A DNA stretch of 5,890 bases from Bacteroidales bacterium (GCA_003560215.1 PWIY01000380.1:1-5890), one strand, 5' to 3'. Shown: positions 1-5,163, counted from the first letter of the stretch. Numbers and translations: made by a program. The notes: generated from the sequence alone by a model not told the origin.

Positions 1-102
1 GCTTATGATCAGGCATACAAAAAAAATGTAGGCCTTACGTTTGGTTGCCGCCTCCCCTGGTGTAAGGACATCTTTTTTTCGCCATAAAACCCGCCAGTTC
101 AT
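1..102 (-). CDS. YbbR-like domain protein, N-terminal fragment (runs off the left edge)
   Basis: Only the first 34 codons are visible, starting at the ATG at 102-100, which directly follows the yajC stop (TAG then ATG, no gap). The visible peptide begins MNWRVLWRKKDVL, has a basic cytoplasmic stretch (residues 4-23), and then turns hydrophobic (AYIFFVCLII, residues 24-33), as expected for an N-in membrane anchor. The frame stays open to the edge. The assignment rests mainly on context: in Bacteroidota the gene after nusB and yajC is usually a YbbR-domain protein, with an N-terminal anchor and extracytoplasmic YbbR repeats, commonly followed by coaE. No YbbR repeat lies inside the window, so the family call is inferred; the coding start and the anchor are seen directly. 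Abutting codons suggest translation coupled to yajC. Confidence 0.7.
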   Translation of the reverse strand, partial: MNWRVLWRKKDVLTPGEAATKRKAYIFFVCLIIS

Positions 103-429
103 CTACCGCTTATCGCCGAGCTGGTCTGAGGCACCATCCATGGCAATGGCAGACTTCTCAACACGCAGTTTGTTTCCATCTTCCACCTCAATGGTAAAGG
201 AGCGCTCCTGCTCTTCAACAATTTTTCCGTGAATTCCGCCAATTGTGATTACTTTATCTCCTTTTTTCAGAGTCTCACGATATTGACGCAACTGTTTCTG
301 TTTTTTCATCTGCGGCCTGATAAAAAACAGATAAAAAACAAGCACAATAAGGATCAGTGGAAGAAAAGCACCAATTCCCCCTCCGCCATTTTCAGGAGGA
401 GCCATCAACAATACATTCAGCAAATTCAT
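103..429 (-). CDS. yajC: Preprotein translocase accessory subunit YajC
   Basis: A 108-residue protein of normal YajC length. YajC is a single-span inner-membrane protein that associates with SecDF and SecYEG; in E. coli it is dispensable. After a short Gly-rich N-terminus (GGGG at 15-18) there is one strong membrane segment at about 20-37 (AFLPLILIVLVFYLFFI), followed by the family signature RPQ (38-40) and a Lys/Gln-rich stretch (MKKQKQ). The soluble part contains GDKVITIGGIHGKI (57-70), the most conserved part of the family. The start ATG at 429-427 puts the N-terminus where relatives have it; there is no clear Shine-Dalgarno, which is normal in this phylum. It lies 52 nt after nusB and its TAG stop abuts the next ATG, so it is probably cotranscribed with both, with a possible promoter of its own in the gap. 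Confidence 0.95.
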   Translation of the reverse strand: MNLLNVLLMAPPENGGGGIGAFLPLILIVLVFYLFFIRPQMKKQKQLRQYRETLKKGDKVITIGGIHGKIVEEQERSFTIEVEDGNKLRVEKSAIAMDGASDQLGDKR

Positions 430-467
430 CGGTTGGAATATTTAATTAAAAAAATGATCTGTTGCGG

Positions 468-475
468 CAAAGTTA
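468..475 (-). promoter_or_regulatory. Candidate -7 box of an internal promoter for yajC
   Basis: The minus strand reads TAACTTTG, an exact match to the Bacteroidota -7 consensus TAnnTTTG, 7 nt after the nusB stop codon. No TTG sits at the expected -33 position, so the promoter is supported by one element only. A start about 5-7 nt downstream would give yajC a leader of roughly 30 nt. Confidence 0.4.
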
Positions 476-481
476 ATAAAA

Positions 482-1435
482 TCATTCAGATGTGGTGTCA
501 CGCAGTCCCGAAGAGGCTCCATGAATTTTCCCTTCCCTGTTAAACTGTTCAACCAGCTTATCCAGCACCCCGTTGACAAAAACCTTGCTTTTTGGTGTAC
601 TGTACATTTTAGACAGTTCAATGTATTCGTTCAGACTGACCTTAACCGGAATATCCTGGAATTTCAACACTTCCGTCAGGGCCATTTCCATAATGATCAT
701 ATCCATCAGCGCAATTCTTTCCACGTCCCAATTGCGGGTTTTGGAAGAAATGATCTCGTTAAATGAACGGTGGTTGATGATGGCCTTCCGGAAAAGTTCA
801 ATGGCAAAACCCTTGTCAGTTTCATCCTTAAAGAGATCCATAAGGGCCAGCTTGCCATTACTTATATCGGATTGCTTGAGGGTTTTGATCAGCATTTTGC
901 TCACCAACTCCCAGTCATCGATCCAGTAAATGCTTTGTTCCTCGTAAAAGGAGTGCAGCAACTCAAAAGGCAAGATGTCTTTCTTGAACAATTTGATCAC
1001 AAACCTGGTGTCTTCTTCAGGACCTTCATCAGAGGAGTCCAGGTATTCAGCATAATATTTCTGTGACTTTAATTTAGCCAGGAGTTTTCTGACCAGTTCC
1101 TGGTTGTTGCTCCATGAGATCTTCCTTGCACTGGCACGTTTTTGCAGGTTTTCATTTTCCGCAATCATTTTCAGGCAGGCGTTGTCAACGAACCGCCGGT
1201 TGGGATTCAGGTCTGCGGGCGAAGGAAGCCGTTTTAAACGGTTTTCCTCCATAATGCGCTCCTCCTGTGATATCAATTCTCCCAAAAGAGTCAGCTGATA
1301 TAAATAAAGGTCATAGATCTTTTCTATTCCAAACAACAGCTCCTTCTCACCGGAAGCAATGTCCTGGTTATGCGATTGATGATAAGCATACAAGCTTTGG
1401 AGAACTTTTACACGAAGATGCCTTCTGTTTAGCAT
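482..1435 (-). CDS. nusB: Transcription antitermination factor NusB (long Bacteroidota form)
   Basis: NusB pairs with NusE (ribosomal protein S10) and binds boxA RNA to support antitermination, chiefly on rRNA operons. The N-terminal Arg-rich helix is clear (RRHLRVKVLQSLYA, residues 4-17), as is the C-terminal subdomain: WDVERIALMDMIIMEMAL (236-253), then IPVKVSLNEYIELSKMYSTP (262-281) and KSKVFVNGVLDKL (282-294). At 317 residues it is over twice E. coli NusB (139). The extra length lies mostly between about 25 and 225, in a charged, predicted helical region without obvious motifs; this long form is usual in Bacteroidota. The start ATG at 1435-1433 places the Arg-rich helix right at the N-terminus. 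It is first in a unit with yajC and a YbbR-like gene. The last about 15 residues (GASSGLRDTTSE) look disordered. Confidence 0.94.
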   Translation of the reverse strand: MLNRRHLRVKVLQSLYAYHQSHNQDIASGEKELLFGIEKIYDLYLYQLTLLGELISQEERIMEENRLKRLPSPADLNPNRRFVDNACLKMIAENENLQKRASARKISWSNNQELVRKLLAKLKSQKYYAEYLDSSDEGPEEDTRFVIKLFKKDILPFELLHSFYEEQSIYWIDDWELVSKMLIKTLKQSDISNGKLALMDLFKDETDKGFAIELFRKAIINHRSFNEIISSKTRNWDVERIALMDMIIMEMALTEVLKFQDIPVKVSLNEYIELSKMYSTPKSKVFVNGVLDKLVEQFNREGKIHGASSGLRDTTSE

Positions 1436-1509
1436 GGGATAATCGTCAATAATTTGATATCATGGCATTGTTGAAGCCAAAACGTCAGAGATACCGGAAA
1501 AAAACAATG

Positions 1510-1517
1510 CAAAAGTA
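1510..1517 (-). promoter_or_regulatory. Candidate -7 box of the nusB promoter
   Basis: The minus strand reads TACTTTTGCA, matching TAnnTTTG with the GCA that often follows it in Bacteroidales promoters. No TTG is found about 20 nt upstream, so the -33 element is weak or absent. Initiation near 1503 would give nusB a leader of about 70 nt. The upstream part of this promoter overlaps that of the divergent gene. Confidence 0.5.
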
Positions 1518-1524
1518 AGGGATT

Positions 1525-1556
1525 TTTGAAAGGAAGGCGATTTTTTTCTATATTTG
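1525..1556 (+). promoter_or_regulatory. Bacteroidota-type promoter of the PUR-domain gene
   Basis: TTTG at 1525-1528 and TATATTTG at 1549-1556 are separated by exactly 20 nt, an excellent match to the -33/-7 consensus of the Bacteroidota primary sigma factor. Initiation is expected near 1561-1563, giving a leader of about 90 nt before the ATG at 1653. This is the best promoter match I found between the genes of this window. Confidence 0.7.
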
Positions 1557-1588
1557 ACTTCATATACAAGATTCAAAGCCCCTCAACG

Positions 1589-1624
1589 GGCCAACGTTCT
1601 TTAAGGTTTGCCAAAATTTTTTTT
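1589..1624 (+). other. Leader hairpin followed by a T8 run (attenuator-like), PUR-domain gene
   Basis: GGCCAAC (1589-1595) can pair with GTTTGCC (1606-1612) with one mismatch and a 10-nt loop. AAAA and eight T residues (1617-1624) follow. A competing small hairpin pairs GCCC (1578-1581) with GGGC (1588-1591) and shares bases with the first, so the two exclude each other. The arrangement resembles an attenuator, but both stems are short and A/T runs are common in this phylum. The structure is seen in the sequence; regulation is speculative. Confidence 0.25.
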
Positions 1625-1640
1625 AGAAAAGAAAGAAAAC

Positions 1641-1645
1641 AGGAG
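1641..1645 (+). promoter_or_regulatory. Shine-Dalgarno site deciding the PUR-domain gene start
   Basis: AGGAG lies 7 nt before the ATG at 1653. This is unusually clear for a phylum that mostly lacks Shine-Dalgarno sites. It fixes the ATG as the start, over an in-frame TTG at 1608 that has no such site. Confidence 0.7.
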
Positions 1646-1652
1646 ATTTATC

Positions 1653-2108
1653 ATGGATGAATTTGGCACAAATGTTCCCAGGGATGACATTTATTCAAAA
1701 GCAGTAAGGGCAGGGAAAAGAACCTACTTTTTTGATGTAAAATCCACCCGGTCAAACGAATTGTACCTCACCATTACGGAAAGCAAAAGACGCTTTAATC
1801 AGCAAACGGGCAAGTTTTTTTACGAAAAACACAAACTTTTCCTCTACCAGGAAGATTTTGACAAGTTCAAAGAAGCATTGGGTGAGTCATTTAATGCCAT
1901 TGATGAACTTCAGGGTGAAATAACACGCCCTGACAAACGGGATGAGTCATCGGGCAACAAAGAAGGTGGTGAATCTTCCGGAACAGATGCCGGTGAAACG
2001 AAACCCACCGACGACATATCCTTTGACGACCTGGGCGATCAGGACAAAGAATCAGGAGAATCAAAGGATTCAGAGAATTCAGGAGAAGAGGAAGAAGACA
2101 AACAGTAA
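1653..2108 (+). CDS. PUR-family (DUF3276-type) DNA/RNA-binding protein with acidic tail
   Basis: A 151-residue protein. Residues 10-84 form a single PUR-type module with the hallmark stretches DDIYSKAVRAGKRTYFFDVK (11-30), STRSNELYLTITESKRRF (31-48) and GKFFYEKHKLFLYQEDFDKF (53-72). Such modules are small beta-sheet/helix folds that usually dimerise and bind single-stranded, purine-rich DNA or RNA; the cellular role of the Bacteroidota members is poorly known. Residues 92-151 are a low-complexity acidic tail (about 22 D/E against 8 K/R), ending EEEEDKQ, probably disordered. The start is the ATG behind AGGAG; an in-frame TTG 45 nt upstream would only add a non-conserved extension. The gene appears monocistronic, with its own promoter, divergent from nusB and convergent with the kinase gene. 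Confidence 0.9.
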   Translation: MDEFGTNVPRDDIYSKAVRAGKRTYFFDVKSTRSNELYLTITESKRRFNQQTGKFFYEKHKLFLYQEDFDKFKEALGESFNAIDELQGEITRPDKRDESSGNKEGGESSGTDAGETKPTDDISFDDLGDQDKESGESKDSENSGEEEEDKQ

Positions 2109-2110
2109 AG

Positions 2111-2149
2111 GGTTATTCGTATTTTCCCAACAACCGGTTTCTTTTTTTC
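2111..2149 (+). terminator. Possible terminator in the convergent junction
   Basis: GGTTATT (2111-2117) can pair with AACAACC (2129-2135) with one mismatch and an 11-nt loop, followed by GG and the T-rich run TTTCTTTTTTTC (2138-2149). On the other strand the same stem forms with a G-U pair in place of the mismatch, but lacks a good T run. It lies just beyond the PUR stop and inside the last codons of the opposing kinase gene. The stem is A/T-rich, so support is modest. Confidence 0.35.
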
Positions 2150-2871
2150 TGACGTACCCTGCGCTGGCGGTTCGCTATTGTGTGATGTAACATTGTTTCG
2201 TACACCATATCATTAGCCAGTCCGGTGATCTGGGCATATTCATCACTCATTACCCGGATCATGTCATCAGTGGCCGACAAGCGGGCAAAATTCCCGATCC
2301 TTGCTTCCACGCCCAAACTCACATGCATTCGCATTCGATTGAGGTCTACCAGAAAAAATGCGTATTGATCGCTCCCTTCATTCTTTATCAGGGTATTTCC
2401 GGGAGAATGATCCAGAAAAAGCACCCCGCTTTCATGCATTCGATGTGTGAATTGCGTAAACTGCCGCAGAATGCTTTCCCGGCCGGGATAGTCCGGATTT
2501 TCAATCAATGTCCTGAAGGTCAGATCTTCATCAATATGCTCACTTACATAATGGCTTTCACCGAGAAGTATTCCGGATGCCTCCATATAAGCCAGGGGTT
2601 GCGGGGTCCCGATATCCATGGAAAGCAATTGATGCGCATATTCAAAAGATCTGCGGGCTTTTGATTTTCGGAAATAACGATAAACCAGGCGATTGAATGG
2701 GTTCGGTTTTTTGAAGGCCTTGATATTCAGCAAAAGGTCTCCGCTTTCAATTCGCCTGACCATATTGCGTTTGCCCCTGCCAACCTTTACGCCCACATGT
2801 TCAAAATTGCATATGGCTTCCCGTATTTGCTTTCTGTATGATTCATAACCCGGTGAAAAAACCTCCTTCAT
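2113..2871 (-). CDS. WaaP/Kdo-kinase-like (InaA family) lipopolysaccharide kinase
   Basis: A 252-residue protein of the bacterial kinase-like family that phosphorylates the lipid A/Kdo/heptose core of lipopolysaccharide at the inner face of the membrane. The N-lobe has LLLNIKAFKKPN (46-57), where K51 is the likely nucleotide-binding lysine, then FNRLVYRYFRKSKARRSFEYA (59-79). The catalytic loop is LFLDHSPGNTLI (151-162), with D154 and N159. FFLVDLNRMR (172-181) holds the metal-binding D176, in the place of DFG. The C-terminus is very basic (RQRRVRQKKRNR). The start is the ATG at 2871-2869, because MKEVFSPGYESY aligns with relatives; the frame stays open to 3027 but would then overlap the helicase gene. 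It lies 22 nt after the helicase, so cotranscription is likely. No other lipopolysaccharide gene is in the window, so the acceptor cannot be named. Confidence 0.85.
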   Translation of the reverse strand: MKEVFSPGYESYRKQIREAICNFEHVGVKVGRGKRNMVRRIESGDLLLNIKAFKKPNPFNRLVYRYFRKSKARRSFEYAHQLLSMDIGTPQPLAYMEASGILLGESHYVSEHIDEDLTFRTLIENPDYPGRESILRQFTQFTHRMHESGVLFLDHSPGNTLIKNEGSDQYAFFLVDLNRMRMHVSLGVEARIGNFARLSATDDMIRVMSDEYAQITGLANDMVYETMLHHTIANRQRRVRQKKRNRLLGKYE

Positions 2872-2893
2872 GACAATCCAGCATTGCGAGTAA

Positions 2894-4153
2894 TTACCTT
2901 TTTCGATGATTCCTTCCGGCAGGCTTTTTCCCGGCGGGCCGTTTCCCCCCATGCCTTTTCCTGGAAAAATGTTTCCCCGGTCTTCCACCTCCGGCAACCT
3001 TACCCGGGTTGTACTCCGGTGCTTCACCCATATCCTCCGGAAGCCGCGGTTTATCCACCGTACGACGAAGGAGACGTTCTATGGAAGCAAATTTTCGCTG
3101 ATCCTCAGGTGAAACCAGTGTGCATGCTTTTCCATGGGCTCCCGCCCTTGCGGTCCGGCCAATCCGGTGCACATAGTCTTCAGCATCGTGGGGAACATCA
3201 TAATTGATCACCATGTCAATATCTTCCACGTCGATCCCACGGGAAATAATATCTGTTGCAACCAGTATGCGCGTATTGCGGCTTCTGAAACGGTTCATCA
3301 CCTTTTCACGTTCTGCCTGATCCAGATCCGAATGAATCTCCTCCACAGCCAGTCCCTTGCTTTTCAGGTTTTTGCTCAGCTGCTTGACCCCGATCTTGGT
3401 ATCGCTGAAAATCAAAATACTCCTCATCCGCTGATCTGAAGTAAGATGCCTGACCATGGGCATCTTCTGTGCTTCATGCAGTACGTAAGCCTCCTGACGG
3501 ATCTGGTCCGGAGGGGCCGACAGGCCGATATTAATTTCCCTGGGTTTGTTCAGGGTTTTCCGGGCAAGTTCCCTGATCCTTGGAGGCATGGTGGCAGAAA
3601 ACAACAGCCGCTGGGTTTTGGGCGGTACCGTTGAGGCAATTTTCATGATGTCATCAAAAAAGCCCATATCAAGCATCCGGTCGGCCTCATCAAGAATAAA
3701 AAAGTCAAGGTCGCTGAAGTCCACATAGCCGAGGTTCAGGTGGCTGATCATTCTTCCGGGTGTACAAACCACCAGATCTGCGCCGCTTGTGAGTGCACGC
3801 TTTTCATTGGCATACACCGCGCCGGTGCCTCCACCGTATACAGCCAGGGAACTTACGGGGGCAAAATAACCAAATCCCTCCATTTGCTGTGATATCTGAA
3901 TGGCAAGCTCACGTGTGGGTACCACGACCAGTGCACGTATTTTATCCTGTTTTGGAGCACTGATGATCCGGTGAATGACAGGCAGCAAAAAGGCAGCCGT
4001 TTTACCGGTTCCTGTCTGCGCACATGCAATCACATCTTTGCCCTCAAGAATTGTGGGAATGACTTGCTCCTGAACAGGGGTTGCCTCTTCAAAACGCATG
4101 GCTTCAATGCCATTCATTACCCGTTGATCCAGTCCGAATTGTGTAAATTTCAA
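2894..4153 (-). CDS. DEAD-box ATP-dependent RNA helicase, RhlE-like
   Basis: A 419-residue protein with all the DEAD-box motifs in order: Q motif (F6, Q28), I AQTGTGKT (45-52), Ia PTRELA (79-84), Ib TPGR (131-134), II DEAD (155-158), III SAT (186-188), IV ILIFSDT (246-252), V ATDIISRGID (299-308) and VI HRIGRTAR (329-336). Two RecA-like domains unwind short RNA duplexes using ATP; likely roles are ribosome assembly and RNA turnover. The compact core and short Gly/Arg/Lys-rich tail (about 380-419, with PAGK/PAGR repeats) fit the RhlE group better than DeaD/CsdA, which has a long C-terminal domain. The start appears to be TTG (4153-4151): it places the N-terminus as in relatives (FTQFGLDQRVMNGIEAM), the next in-frame ATG is codon 13, inside the Q-motif region, and an in-frame TGA lies a few codons upstream. 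It is followed by the kinase gene. Confidence 0.95.
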   Translation of the reverse strand: MKFTQFGLDQRVMNGIEAMRFEEATPVQEQVIPTILEGKDVIACAQTGTGKTAAFLLPVIHRIISAPKQDKIRALVVVPTRELAIQISQQMEGFGYFAPVSSLAVYGGGTGAVYANEKRALTSGADLVVCTPGRMISHLNLGYVDFSDLDFFILDEADRMLDMGFFDDIMKIASTVPPKTQRLLFSATMPPRIRELARKTLNKPREINIGLSAPPDQIRQEAYVLHEAQKMPMVRHLTSDQRMRSILIFSDTKIGVKQLSKNLKSKGLAVEEIHSDLDQAEREKVMNRFRSRNTRILVATDIISRGIDVEDIDMVINYDVPHDAEDYVHRIGRTARAGAHGKACTLVSPEDQRKFASIERLLRRTVDKPRLPEDMGEAPEYNPGKVAGGGRPGKHFSRKRHGGKRPAGKKPAGRNHRKR

Positions 4154-4168
4154 AATAATACAGTTTCA

Positions 4169-4180
4169 GGGCTTTCGCCC
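4169..4180 (-). other. GAAA-tetraloop hairpin in the helicase leader
   Basis: On the minus strand GGGC-GAAA-GCCC forms a perfect 4-bp G/C stem capped by a GNRA-type GAAA tetraloop. It ends 15 nt before the TTG start of the helicase gene, the position where a hairpin could affect ribosome loading. The structure is seen in the sequence; any function is inferred. Confidence 0.45.
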
Positions 4181-4192
4181 GTTGTAAATAAA

Positions 4193-4231
4193 GTGTGGTT
4201 CCTTGGGGATCGAACCAACAACCATTAGCAC
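4193..4231 (-). other. Imperfect hairpin with tRNA T-arm-like sequence, upstream of the helicase gene
   Basis: On the minus strand, read outside in, GTG pairs with CAC, TGGTT with AACCA and TTGG with CCAA, closing an 8-nt loop TTCGATCC. That is 12 pairs, broken by a CTAA bulge and a 1x2 internal loop. The apex GGTTCGATCC resembles a tRNA T-arm, and the 3' flank AAGGAACCA resembles an acceptor end. No matching 5' acceptor strand or canonical cloverleaf can be built, so I call it a structured element and not a tRNA. It lies between the pyrF terminator and the helicase start. Confidence 0.35.
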
Positions 4232-4255
4232 AAAAAGCTGACCAGCCGCCTGGTC
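4232..4255 (-). terminator. Probable intrinsic terminator of the prfA-pyrF operon
   Basis: On the minus strand GACCAG-GCGG-CTGGTC is a perfect 6-bp stem with a 4-nt loop, followed by AGC and five T residues. It starts 29 nt after the pyrF stop, a suitable place to end the prfA-pyrF transcript. The T run is short, so leakage into the helicase gene is possible. Confidence 0.55.
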
Positions 4256-4284
4256 GATTAACCGGCTCAAAGGCAGCTTACCCG

Positions 4285-5163
4285 TCACCCGGCCCATGAG
4301 AACTGCCTCCCCAGTATGGCCTCCATTTCTTCCTGCAGTCGTGCGGCCTCTTCTCCGGCTTTGTTGTCAAAATCATCTCCCGATGAAGCGTACAGGATCC
4401 CCCTTGAGCTGTTCACCAATATCCCCACTTCATTGTTCATGGCCACAGATGCAATGGCCGGCAGGTCACCCCCCTGTGCCCCGACTCCGGGAATCAGGAA
4501 AAAGTGATCGGGAACCAGCTGCCTGACTGAGCCGAGCATGCCGGCTTTTGTGGCTCCCACCACAAACATCATGTTGTCGGGCGAACCCCAGTCCATGCAT
4601 TTTTTCATTACAACCTCATACAGCTTATTTTCGGCATTGGGATAATCTGCCTGAACAGCCTCATCACCATCGGCAGATAAAATCTGAAAATCGGCCGCTC
4701 CCAGATTGGAGGTAAGGGCAAGAATCACCGCCCACTTCCCCTGGTATGAAAGAAATGGCCTGACAGAATCATGCCCCATGTACGGACTGACAGTCACTGC
4801 ATCGAAAGGCATTGATTCCAGAAAGGTTCGCGCATAAGCCGCCGAGGAATTACCAATGTCAGCCCTTTTGGCATCGGCGATCGAAAAAACGGGTCCGGCG
4901 CGATGCCCGGCAATGTATGCCATGGTTTTTTCAAGACTCTCCCAGCCTTTACTTCCGTGCATTTCGTAAAATGCGATATTGGGTTTGAAGGCAACGGCTT
5001 TCCCGATGGTTGCATCAATGATCCTCCTGTTAAAATCAAACAAAGGATCATTTGAATTTTTTCGGATACATTCCGGAATACGTTCCATATCGGGATCCAG
5101 ACCGACACATAAAAATGATTTTTTCCGGCGTATCAGTGCTGTCAGTTCTGACCTGGTCATCAT
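4285..5163 (-). CDS. pyrF: Orotidine 5'-phosphate decarboxylase (PyrF, long bacterial form)
   Basis: Catalyses the last step of de novo UMP synthesis, OMP to UMP plus CO2, in the cytoplasm. The 292-residue length and motif spacing fit the longer PyrF subgroup rather than the roughly 240-residue E. coli type. Visible motifs on the (beta/alpha)8 barrel: LCVGLDPD (18-25), AFKPNIAFYE (58-67), the catalytic Asp-Lys-Asp array in DAKRADIGNS (97-106; D97, K99, D102), VSPYMGHDS (125-133), the phosphate loop PGVGAQGGD (225-233), and NSSRGI (251-256), whose Arg is expected to contact the phosphate. Nothing essential is missing. The start is the first of two adjacent ATGs (5163-5161), whose ATGA overlaps the prfA stop; the second ATG would give one residue less. 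The overlap suggests translational coupling to prfA. A probable terminator follows. Confidence 0.96.
   Translation of the reverse strand: MMTRSELTALIRRKKSFLCVGLDPDMERIPECIRKNSNDPLFDFNRRIIDATIGKAVAFKPNIAFYEMHGSKGWESLEKTMAYIAGHRAGPVFSIADAKRADIGNSSAAYARTFLESMPFDAVTVSPYMGHDSVRPFLSYQGKWAVILALTSNLGAADFQILSADGDEAVQADYPNAENKLYEVVMKKCMDWGSPDNMMFVVGATKAGMLGSVRQLVPDHFFLIPGVGAQGGDLPAIASVAMNNEVGILVNSSRGILYASSGDDFDNKAGEEAARLQEEMEAILGRQFSWAG

Noticed and set aside
770..1066. Open frame of about 98 codons antisense to nusB
   Set aside because: It lies entirely within nusB, has no recognisable protein features, and has no promoter or ribosome site of its own.
1608..1652. TTG start extending the PUR protein by 15 residues
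   Set aside because: It has no ribosome binding site, covers the T-rich leader, and AGGAG sits at ideal distance from the ATG at 1653.
2132..2139. Palindrome AACCGGTT near the convergent junction
   Set aside because: It has no loop, so it cannot fold as a hairpin; as a DNA-binding site it stands alone within coding sequence and has no supporting context.
2872..3027. N-terminal extension of the kinase frame by 52 codons
   Set aside because: It lies inside the helicase coding region in another frame, its composition (Gly/Pro/Arg-rich) mirrors the helicase tail, and relatives begin at the MKEVFSPGY position.
2884..3439. Open frames on the plus strand opposite the helicase 3' half
   Set aside because: They are mirror frames of a strongly supported gene, with Pro/His-rich or otherwise unprotein-like translations.
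4190..4262. A complete tRNA gene on the minus strand
   Set aside because: The T-arm-like sequence is clear, but the acceptor strands do not pair, the T-loop is a base too long, and the D-arm region forms the terminator hairpin instead.
4794..5108. 104-codon frame on the minus strand inside pyrF
   Set aside because: It overlaps pyrF, whose motifs are intact across the whole interval, and its product resembles nothing known.
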